Source: Candidatus Rokuibacteriota bacterium (GTDB lineage Bacteria > Methylomirabilota > Methylomirabilia > Rokubacteriales > CSP1-6). Taken from it: DNA of 45,195 bases. The stretch lies in NCBI GenBank assembly GCA_005887895.1, contig VBPC01000156.1, positions 1-45,195 of the forward strand, read 5' to 3'. The notes beneath the pieces are model-generated. The model was not told where the DNA came from, did no database searches, and worked only from the letters and a program-made list of their open reading frames with translations. How positions within the stretch are numbered: position 1 is the stretch's first letter; every line of letters begins with the position of its first letter. A program made the translations under genes and the position numbers. This document shows positions 39,327 to 45,195 of the stretch, piece after piece.

Positions 39327-41909
39327 GGGGTTGTTCACTGTGACCGTCACATTCGGACTGGTGCCGCTGTTCCCGCCCGCGTCGGTGACGGTCAGACTCA
39401 GGGTGTGACTCGCGTTGCTCACGCCTGTCGAGTCCCAGGGGCAGGATGCCGTCGTCCCGGAGACGGTCGGGGTGCAGATGGTCTGCCCGTCAACCGAAAG
39501 GTTGAACCGGTTCGACGTGCCGGAGGCACCGCTGACCGACATCTGGACCGTGATCGTCCCGGAAACCGTCGCGCCCGCCTGCGGAGAGGTGATCGAGGCG
39601 GTCAGCGACCCGGGGTTGTCGACGGTGACGGTGACCGGCGTCGCGAAGGCCACCGTGCTGGCCGAGTCCGTCACCTTGGCCGTCAGCGTGTGGGAGCCAT
39701 TGGCGACCAGGGTCGTGTTCCAGCTGGTCGTCGGGTTGCTTCCGGAGTAGATCTGGGCGCCGTTGTCCCAGATGACGTAGTTGTAACCGGTGAGGGTGCC
39801 GCCGGAGGCGCTCACGCTGACCGTGATCGTTCCGCTCACCGTGGCGTTGTTCGCCGGATTGGTGAAGACGAGCCGCAGCGGAGGCGGCGTACCGCCGCTG
39901 CCGCCATTCTGGATGATGTAGACATGGGCCTGGTAGGGGCCGAAGGTGTCGGTGAACGAATTGTTCGAGGCGTTGATCGTGCGGCCCTCGGCGTTCACCG
40001 TGATCGTGCCGGGCGCGGTATTCCAGGTGAACGTCGCCGTCTGGGACGTGCCCTGGTAGTTGTAGGCCAGGACGTAGCCCTGACCCCCGGAGAGCTTCAC
40101 CTTGGTCCGGATCGCGGAGTTGGAGTTGCCGGAGAGCGCTCCGGGCTGGTCCTCCGAGATGAGGACCTGCTCGAGGTTGCTCAGCTCGCTGACCACCGTC
40201 TTCAGATCGTTCATGTGCGCGGTGCGCTCGGCACACCAGTCGGAACAGACGTTGGTCAACGCGTTGGAGCCGATGCTCCACCAGAACAGCCCCTTGGCGC
40301 CTTCCACGATGGCCATGTAGGCGTGATTGCGCATCTCCTGGAGCGTCGGCCAGCGGGCGTTGTCGGTCGCCTTGAAGAACTGGAGCACGGCGAGGACCGG
40401 CCGCGCGTCCATGACGGCATTGCGCGCCGCGCTCGTCCAGTCGGCGACCTTGTTGTGCGGATAGCCACTTCCCTCCGCGCCCCAGAGCGGGTAGGGATCG
40501 GTGCTGAGCACGTCGGCCGCGTCGCGCCAGAGCGGCAGCGTCGAATCACCCAGGAGCGCCATGAACGTCATGCTGTCGGGATCCAGGCCCCGCAGCCGCA
40601 CGTACTGGTCGAACACGCCGTTGACGAGCGCCGGCCGGCACTCGTCCGCCGTGTAGTAACCGGCGCTGCCGGGCTGGCTCCCGATGTCCTGGACGTAGGC
40701 GTCCGACGAGTTGATGAAGAAGCTCGAATCCGCGGGCCACTTGTCGAAGCAGTTGCCGGTCTGCAGGTACATCACGCCGTGGTTCTGGAGATTCGCCATG
40801 AGGGCATCCATGGACGCTGAGGAAGCGGCACCGTACCAGTAGTTCAGGTACATGTTGATCGGCAGCCCCGTCATCCGGCGATCGCCGGTGGATGACCAGA
40901 GAGTCGTCTCCCAGTAGGTCGGGTCGGTCGAATAGCCGAGGCCGGAGTCGTAGACGCCGAGGATGAAGCGCGGCGCGTCATGCAACAGGATGCGGTTCTT
41001 GTCGTCGACGGCCACGTTCATCGACGCCCGCGCCGTGGCCGGCACCTTGGAGACACGGAAGTCGGGATAGCTGTAGGCCGGGCTCGTGTTGACGCTGAAG
41101 GTGACGCGATAGGCGCCGCCGGGCTGCATGAGACTGCCATCGAGCTCGGCCACGAAGTGCGCCGCGCCGGGGTACGTCTGGGTCAGGATCGGCGAGCCCC
41201 CCTCGGGCTTGAGTGCCGCCGTGACGGTGTAGAGGCTCGGATCGCTGCCGTCCGGGGGAGTCACGTTGACGTCGAACCGCATCGTCGACGACTGGTCGTC
41301 GAACATCATGCCGCGGTAGTTCGGGTACAGCATGAAGGCCTGCACCGCCGGCGGCGGGAGCCGCACGAGCTGCACGTCGTCGAACCAGGCGGTACCGCTC
41401 GCCCCGTTGTAGTTCTCCAGCATGACGGTGGCCGTCACGTCCTGGGGGATGACGAGGTTCTTTAGCTCGTACAGTGTCCAGTCGGACGTGCCCGAGAGGC
41501 GTGGGTCGATCGGGTACCACGCGTTGATCGTCGGGCGGAGATCGAGGACGAGCCCCACGCCGGCGTTGGACCCTCCGACACCCGACAGCTTGATCCAGGC
41601 GCTGAGGTTGTAGGTCCCGGCCTTGACGGCGATCTGTTGCTGCACGCTCGGGCCGCCGGTCCACTTGTAACTGTAGGTGCCGGCATGCTTCACGGTTTGA
41701 TCCGCGCTCCAGCCGGACCCCGTGCTCCACGAGGTCGGCACGCCGCCGCTGACCGATTCGAACCCGGGGTTCAGCACCAGGTTCGGCGTCGGATTGTCAG
41801 GTGGGAGTTGGGTCAGACCGCCGGGGAAGAGCGTCTGCGCGCTCACCATGTAAGCGTTGAGGAACAGAACGAGGATCGCCGCCATCACGAACGCAATCGA
41901 TCGCCGCAT
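37650..41909 (-). CDS. large secreted protein: CBM-like domain, TIM-barrel glycosidase-like domain, Ig-like repeats
   Basis: The 1419-residue product starts with a signal peptide (residues 1-25, ending VSAQT). Residues about 40-175 look like a carbohydrate-binding jelly roll (NLVLNPGFESVSGGVPTSW, WIKLSGVGG, TAWFDDVQLV). A linker beta domain follows, then from about 310 to 620 a TIM-barrel glycoside-hydrolase-like region (FILGVYDSG, YTADECRP near residue 418 with a possible acid residue, LSTDPYPLWG, GLFWWSIG). A small beta domain with LAYNYQG follows. From about 680 to the end are eight Ig-like domains of the Big/PKD-like type (TSPxxGATVSGTVTV ... HTLSVTVTDA). The last six alternate as three A-B pairs of about 187 residues. 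It is exported and probably surface-bound or released, and may act on a polysaccharide; no exact family was recognised. ATG 41909 is preceded by GAGGTG at a suitable distance. Confidence 0.85.
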   Translation of the reverse strand: MRRSIAFVMAAILVLFLNAYMVSAQTLFPGGLTQLPPDNPTPNLVLNPGFESVSGGVPTSWSTGSGWSADQTVKHAGTYSYKWTGGPSVQQQIAVKAGTYNLSAWIKLSGVGGSNAGVGLVLDLRPTINAWYPIDPRLSGTSDWTLYELKNLVIPQDVTATVMLENYNGASGTAWFDDVQLVRLPPPAVQAFMLYPNYRGMMFDDQSSTMRFDVNVTPPDGSDPSLYTVTAALKPEGGSPILTQTYPGAAHFVAELDGSLMQPGGAYRVTFSVNTSPAYSYPDFRVSKVPATARASMNVAVDDKNRILLHDAPRFILGVYDSGLGYSTDPTYWETTLWSSTGDRRMTGLPINMYLNYWYGAASSASMDALMANLQNHGVMYLQTGNCFDKWPADSSFFINSSDAYVQDIGSQPGSAGYYTADECRPALVNGVFDQYVRLRGLDPDSMTFMALLGDSTLPLWRDAADVLSTDPYPLWGAEGSGYPHNKVADWTSAARNAVMDARPVLAVLQFFKATDNARWPTLQEMRNHAYMAIVEGAKGLFWWSIGSNALTNVCSDWCAERTAHMNDLKTVVSELSNLEQVLISEDQPGALSGNSNSAIRTKVKLSGGQGYVLAYNYQGTSQTATFTWNTAPGTITVNAEGRTINASNNSFTDTFGPYQAHVYIIQNGGSGGTPPPLRLVFTNPANNATVSGTITVSVSASGGTLTGYNYVIWDNGAQIYSGSNPTTSWNTTLVANGSHTLTAKVTDSASTVAFATPVTVTVDNPGSLTASITSPQAGATVSGTITVQMSVSGASGTSNRFNLSVDGQTICTPTVSGTTASCPWDSTGVSNASHTLSLTVTDAGGNSGTSPNVTVTVNNPMTASFTSPASGATVSGTVTVGMSVSGASGSSNTFTLSVDGSVVSTQTVATTTASYSWTTVNLLNGNHTLSFTITDANGHTASKSEVVGVSNPYQIFITAPATNATISGTNWVVVWWEGAQTAAPTYTVTVAGQVLATATASSPQPTSIAWDTTRVPDGPQTITVTGVDGANRTATAIRPVTVSNGVGGMSAAITSPTAGSTVSGTVTVSMSVTGASGSSNTFKLFVDGGLVSTQTVTTTTAAYSWTTVNLLNGSHSLAVTVTDATGRTVTSPTVSVTVSNTYAIFITAPTAGTIVSGTNWVVVWWQGAQTAAPSYSVSVAGQVVATAPAAAPQPTSIPWDTTRVSDGAQTITVTGTDGAGHVTSASVNVTVSNMTAAITSPAAGATVSGTVTVGMSVTRASGTSNTFKLYVDGGLVSTQTVATTTASYSWTTNNILSGSHTLSVTVTDATGRTVTSPSVTVTVSNTFAVFITAPTAGATVNGTNWVIVWWEGAQTAAPNYTVTVAGQVVATAPAASPQPTSIPWDTTRVSNGAQTITVTGTDGAGHVTSASVNVTVSN

Positions 41910-42255
41910 CGCTGCACCTCGCGAATCGGTTCGAGGAAACAAAGACCGGTGGTGTGGTGGCCCGCTGACGTTCAAAAGCAGTGCCACACCGAAAGGTGCA
42001 GGCGCCGTCTCGAGACTCCGCGACAATCGCGCACATTTCAGAGCGTCGCGCGCGATGTCGCTGACGAGCATCATCCGAACGCTGCAGCGCCGTGCGGAAT
42101 CCCGCAACGCACGTGCGTACGGCGCGCAGGGCGTTACCGGCTGAGATCGTGCAGGTGCGACGCGAGCGAGGCGAGACGACTTCGGCCGACGCAAAAATGT
42201 TCGGGGCGCCACGGCATTGCCGTGGCGCCCCGAACGACAGACTCGCTACGGAGCG
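41910..42255. other. intergenic region between secreted-protein gene and hydroxyacid dehydrogenase gene
   Basis: This 346-base gap holds the terminator of the upstream dehydrogenase gene at 42191-42235 and presumably the promoter of the secreted-protein gene nearer 41950. The frame of the secreted protein is open through to 42212 but that stretch has no protein-like composition. It is less GC-rich than its surroundings by eye. No other gene, RNA or repeat was recognised. Confidence 0.5.
42191..42235 (-). terminator. rho-independent terminator of the 2-hydroxyacid dehydrogenase gene
   Basis: A perfect 18-bp inverted repeat (stems 42199-42216 and 42218-42235; GTTCGGGGCGCCACGGCA and its complement) with the minimal loop is followed on the minus strand by ATTTTTG. 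It begins 21 bases after the stop at 42256. Long stem plus T-run is the classical intrinsic terminator for transcription running leftward. Confidence 0.85.
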
Positions 42256-43302
42256 TCAGGAATTCGGTCCGCGCTCCATCGACACCGGCTGCCACCGGCG
42301 CAGGCCGGACTTGTCGAGCACGCCGGGATTTACGCAAGAGCGAGGCCAGCGACCTGTCAACGCCAGCGCGATCTCGGCGCCGACGCGGCGACGCCGCACG
42401 GGATCGAAGCGCGCAGAGGCCGAGGCCACGTGCGCCGTGAGGATCACGTTCTCCATCTTGAGGAGCGTGTTGGTCGTCTCCGGCGGCTCCTGCTCCAGCA
42501 CGTCGAGGCCGGCGGCGGCGATCCACCCCTCGTGCAACGCCTTGATCAGCGCCGGCTCGTCCACCGTCGGGCCGCGGCCGGTGTTGATGAAGATCGCGGT
42601 CTTCTTCATCTGCCGGAAGTGCTCCTCGCGGAGGAGATGGAACGCATCGGGCGTCGACGGGGCGTGGATCGAGACGATGTCCGACTGCCGGAGCACCTCG
42701 CTCAGGCTGGCCGGCTCCACGCCGTAGGGGCTCATCACCAGCTCCTCGACGTAGGGATCATAGGCCAGCATCCGCACGCCGAACGGCCGCGCGCGCATCG
42801 CGACGGCGCGGGCGACGTGGCCGAAAGCGATGAAGCCCAAGGTCTGACCCATGAGGCGCGGCAGCTTGAGCAGCGCCGGGCGGCCTTCCTTCCAGCGGCC
42901 GTCGCGGACGAGCTTGTCCTGCACGACCAGGCGCCGGAACGTGGCCAGCATCAGCGTCATCGCGTGGTCGGCGACTTCCTCGATGAACGTGTCGGGCACG
43001 TTCGTCACCGGGATGCCCCTGGCGGTGGCGGCCGCGATGTCGATGGAGTCGACGCCGACGCTGCCGAGGGCAATGATCTTGCACCGCTCGAGACCCTCGA
43101 TCATGTGCCGGGTGATCGGCCGGCCCTTGGCGTAGAGCGCGTCGCAATCGCGGGCGGCGGCGGCGAACTCGTCCTCGCCCTTGGCGGCGATCTCCACGAT
43201 CTCGGCGTCCAGCGGCGCCAGTGCCTCCATCTCGTAGTCGTAAGCGGCGCCGGGCGCCCCATAGCTCGTTCCCGCCGGTGTCACGACCTTGAACGTCGCC
43301 AT
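42256..43302 (-). CDS. D-2-hydroxyacid dehydrogenase (C-terminal-binding-protein-like)
   Basis: The 348-residue product is an NAD-dependent D-2-hydroxyacid dehydrogenase. Visible elements are the substrate-domain segment IIALGSVGVDSIDIAAATARGIPVTNVPD, a cofactor region GQTLGFIAFGHVARAVAMRA (GxxxxG with Phe in the usual Gly-x-Ile position), catalytic Arg in NTGRGPTVDE, catalytic Glu in DVLEQEPP and catalytic His in LTAHVAS. ATG 43302 has AAGGAGG five bases upstream. It is followed by a strong terminator and lies 28 bases after the peptide-type binding protein gene, so both are likely in one operon with the ThDP enzyme at the window edge. Substrate is unknown. Confidence 0.93.
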   Translation of the reverse strand: MATFKVVTPAGTSYGAPGAAYDYEMEALAPLDAEIVEIAAKGEDEFAAAARDCDALYAKGRPITRHMIEGLERCKIIALGSVGVDSIDIAAATARGIPVTNVPDTFIEEVADHAMTLMLATFRRLVVQDKLVRDGRWKEGRPALLKLPRLMGQTLGFIAFGHVARAVAMRARPFGVRMLAYDPYVEELVMSPYGVEPASLSEVLRQSDIVSIHAPSTPDAFHLLREEHFRQMKKTAIFINTGRGPTVDEPALIKALHEGWIAAAGLDVLEQEPPETTNTLLKMENVILTAHVASASARFDPVRRRRVGAEIALALTGRWPRSCVNPGVLDKSGLRRWQPVSMERGPNS

Positions 43303-43329
43303 GTCTTCCTCCTTAGAATGCCGGCTCAC

Positions 43330-44919
43330 TCACTCGGCGAGCCACACGGTGTCGAGCTGCTGGTTGAGGAAGTGGGCCGGCGTGATCGTCCAGCCCCGCA
43401 CCTTGCTGTTGTGCGGGACGATCCGGTGCCACTGCAGCGTATAGATGTAGTGCACTTCCTCGTCGAGCAGCCGCTTCTCGAAGGCGCGCAGCCAGCGCTT
43501 GCGCTCCTCGGGGTCGAGCGCCCGCGACTGCTTGAGGTAGAGATCGTCGAGCACCGGATCCTTGTAGCGTCCGAAGTTGCGGTCCGAGATCCCGATCGAC
43601 TGGAACTTGTCGATGTCCAGGTCGGGCTCGATCGCGTAGCTGCACTGAAAGTCCATCGCCACGTCGAAGTCGCCCCGGCGCAGCAGCGGATGGTGGGCGG
43701 AAGCCTCGATCGTCTCCTGCCTGACGTTGAGCCCGATCTGCCGCCACTGGTCCACCAGCCAGATGCCGACCGGCTCGTACGGCTGGGGGACGCCGCGGTT
43801 TCGCAGCGTGAACGCGAAGCCCTCGGGCAGGCCGGCCTCCTTCAGCAGCCGACGGGCCTCGGCGCGGCTGGCGCCGATGTCGCGCCCGTAGCCGGCGAGC
43901 TTCTCCAGCTCGGCCGGCGGCGTGGCCCAGGGAGTGCCGGGCACCTGGATGCCGCCGACCTCCTTGACCACGGCGATGCGTGAGAGGCTCTTCGAGGCCT
44001 CCCAGCGATCGAGCGCCAGGGTCAGCGCGCGGCGCACGCGCCGGTCGTCGAAGGGCTTGTGCTCGTGGTTCATCGCCACCAGCAGCACGCAGTCCCACGG
44101 GCTCTCCTGCACGGTGATCTTCGGGCCGAGCGCCGCCACCAGCGTGTCGCGCTCAGCCGGGCTGAAGCCGCGGAACTGGATGTGCGCGCGCTCGCCCCGG
44201 ATGGCGGCCACCTGGGCCGAGCTGGAGCTGATGAAGATCGCCCGGTAGCCGTCGAGGTAGGGCTTGCCCTTGTCCCAGTAGTCGGGATTCTTCCGGCCGA
44301 TCCAGTGCGAGCCCTTCACGTGCTCGACGAACTTGAAAGGCCCGGTGCCCATCACGTTCTTGGCGTACCACTGGGGATCGCGGGCCAGGATGTCGGCCTT
44401 GTAGATCCAGCCGTAGGGCGAGGCCAGCAGGGTCAGGAACGAGGCCTCCGGCCACTTGAGGTGAAAGCGGATCGTCGCGGGATCGGGCGCCTCCACGGCC
44501 TCGACCACACGGTACTGGCCCCGGCGGTACGACACGAGGCCGGGCGCCGGCCAGATGATGCGCTCGTAGGTGGCCTTGACGTCGCGCGAGGTCATCACGC
44601 TGCCGTCGTGGAAGCGGACGCCCGGGCGCAGCCGGAGGGTGTACGTCAGCCCGTCGCGCGAGACCGTCCACGACTCCGCGACGTCCGCCACGATCCGGGA
44701 GCCGCCGCGGTCGAAGGGATCGACCCGCAGCAGCCCGTTGTAGTGGGGCGCCAGCGGATGCACGACGCCGAAGGTGCCCTCGGCGTGGCCGTCGTAGGAG
44801 GGCGGCTCCGAGGGCACCACGAACACCAGCTCGCCGCCGGAGCGCGGCTTGTCCTGGGCGGCGGCGACGCCGGCTCCCAGCGCCACCAGGACCGCCAGGA
44901 CGATCGCGAGCAGCCGCAT
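43330..44919 (-). CDS. ABC transporter substrate-binding protein (peptide/nickel, family 5)
   Basis: The 529-residue product has a signal peptide (residues 1-21, GVAAAQ end) and a complete family 5 binding fold: SGGELVFVVPSEPPSYDGH, LRPGVRFHDGSVMTSRDVKATYERI, GTGPFKFVEHVKGSHW and FDDRRVRRALTLALDR. ATG 44919 has GGGAGG six bases upstream. No permease or ATPase gene is next to it, as with its relative at 28065. It stands between the ThDP enzyme (13 bases upstream) and the 2-hydroxyacid dehydrogenase, suggesting uptake of a compound degraded by those two enzymes. Confidence 0.93.
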   Translation of the reverse strand: MRLLAIVLAVLVALGAGVAAAQDKPRSGGELVFVVPSEPPSYDGHAEGTFGVVHPLAPHYNGLLRVDPFDRGGSRIVADVAESWTVSRDGLTYTLRLRPGVRFHDGSVMTSRDVKATYERIIWPAPGLVSYRRGQYRVVEAVEAPDPATIRFHLKWPEASFLTLLASPYGWIYKADILARDPQWYAKNVMGTGPFKFVEHVKGSHWIGRKNPDYWDKGKPYLDGYRAIFISSSSAQVAAIRGERAHIQFRGFSPAERDTLVAALGPKITVQESPWDCVLLVAMNHEHKPFDDRRVRRALTLALDRWEASKSLSRIAVVKEVGGIQVPGTPWATPPAELEKLAGYGRDIGASRAEARRLLKEAGLPEGFAFTLRNRGVPQPYEPVGIWLVDQWRQIGLNVRQETIEASAHHPLLRRGDFDVAMDFQCSYAIEPDLDIDKFQSIGISDRNFGRYKDPVLDDLYLKQSRALDPEERKRWLRAFEKRLLDEEVHYIYTLQWHRIVPHNSKVRGWTITPAHFLNQQLDTVWLAE

Positions 44920-44932
44920 GCGAGGCCTCCCG

Positions 44933-45195
44933 TCAGGCGAACATCGAGAAGTCGACGGCCTTCTCCGTGATGAACTCCAGCAGCGCCGGCGTGCCCTCGC
45001 GCGTCCTGGCGACGGCGCGCTTGATCGCCGGCACGATCTCGTCGGGCTCGGTGACGCGCTCGCCCCAGCCGCCCAGCGCCTTCGCGAAGTCCGCATAGTG
45101 GCCGCTGATGTCGGTCGAGCGGTACTTCTCGGTCGCCGTCTTCATGATCTTCAGCTCGATGGCCATCGAGAAGTTGTTGAGCAGCACCGAGAGGA
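44933..45195 (-). CDS. thiamine-diphosphate-dependent enzyme, C-terminal part (cut by window edge)
   Basis: The last 86 or so codons of a gene that begins beyond the window. The sequence reads VLLNNFSMAIELKIMKTATE (the PP-domain strand/helix after the ThDP motif), then SGHYADFAKALGGWGERVTEPDEIVPAIKRAVA and a final PALLEFITEKAVDFSMF, the usual end of acetolactate synthase-like enzymes. The GTG at 45187 is internal. It is the upstream neighbour of a binding protein gene, 13 bases away. Catalytic residues lie outside the window. Confidence 0.85.
   Translation of the reverse strand, partial: LSVLLNNFSMAIELKIMKTATEKYRSTDISGHYADFAKALGGWGERVTEPDEIVPAIKRAVARTREGTPALLEFITEKAVDFSMFA

Noticed and set aside
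42213-42255. Long secreted-protein frame continuing upstream to 42212
   Set aside because: A clear signal peptide starts at 41909; the upstream 100 codons have no protein-like features and run into the terminator.
42256-43302. Loss of the catalytic arginine in the second 2-hydroxyacid dehydrogenase (ALGSVGVD segment)
   Set aside because: The catalytic Arg of this family lies later, in NTGRG, and is present along with Glu (LEQEP) and His (TAH).

Overview
The window is very GC-rich bacterial DNA (GC/GC-ending codons throughout, open frames on all six strands) packed with short-spaced or overlapping genes. Gene content is that of a metabolically versatile free-living heterotroph: many ABC solute-binding proteins, CoA transferase, LLM oxidoreductase, MmgE/PrpD, hydroxyacid dehydrogenases, metallo-hydrolases, YVTN/Vgb/SMP-30 beta-propellers and lipoproteins. 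This mix resembles uncultured soil/subsurface lineages such as Rokubacteria (Methylomirabilota), but that placement is an inference from style; no rRNA, tRNA or phylogenetic marker gene was recognised. I saw no CRISPR array, transposase, prophage or replication origin.

Layout. 1-0.3 kb: 3' end of a 3-hydroxyisobutyrate-dehydrogenase-like gene (+). 0.3-5.7 kb (-): MFS transporter, SDR, FlK-like thioesterase, ModA-like binding protein, YVTN propeller and a duplicated DUF1259 protein, several coupled by ATGA overlaps. 5.7-11.0 kb (-): a decayed stretch with a possible ChrA tail, a cytochrome c/Vgb-type propeller, a lactonase-like MBL protein, a VOC fragment, an amidase and a secreted MBL hydrolase. 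11.1-23.1 kb (+): a long run of CMD-family protein, beta-hydroxyacid dehydrogenase, methyltransferase, MmgE/PrpD, a complete Fbp-type ABC importer (interrupted by an unrelated PF04392-type binding protein), CoA transferase, LLM oxidoreductase and two lipoproteins. 23.1-28.0 kb (-): a four-gene catabolic operon (SMP-30 lactonase, 2-hydroxyacid dehydrogenase, ThDP enzyme, amidohydrolase). 28.1-35.5 kb (+): peptide-type binding protein, class A beta-lactamase-like hydrolase, cyclase-family protein, a gutted mandelate-racemase pseudogene, an isopropylmalate-dehydrogenase-like enzyme, methyltransferase, maleate-isomerase-like protein, an OsmC-family gene and a VOC protein. 35.6-45.2 kb (-): YCII-type protein, LDH2-family dehydrogenase, ABM monooxygenase, a 1419-residue secreted CBM/TIM-barrel/Ig-repeat protein, a second 2-hydroxyacid dehydrogenase, a peptide-type binding protein and the 3' end of a ThDP enzyme.

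The most notable observation is at 34546-35055. An OsmC-family protein is split by a single in-frame TGA exactly where the family has its reactive cysteine; translation continues in the same frame with the second conserved cysteine intact, and a perfect 7-bp GC hairpin with a GGC loop lies 19 nt after the TGA. This fits a selenocysteine codon with a bacterial SECIS element, so the two apparent short ORFs are best read as one 169-residue selenoprotein. Other points of interest are the Ig supra-repeat protein, the cysteine-less maleate-isomerase-like protein, the cytosolic beta-lactamase-like protein without an ExxLN motif, and several gene remnants that record recent deletion.
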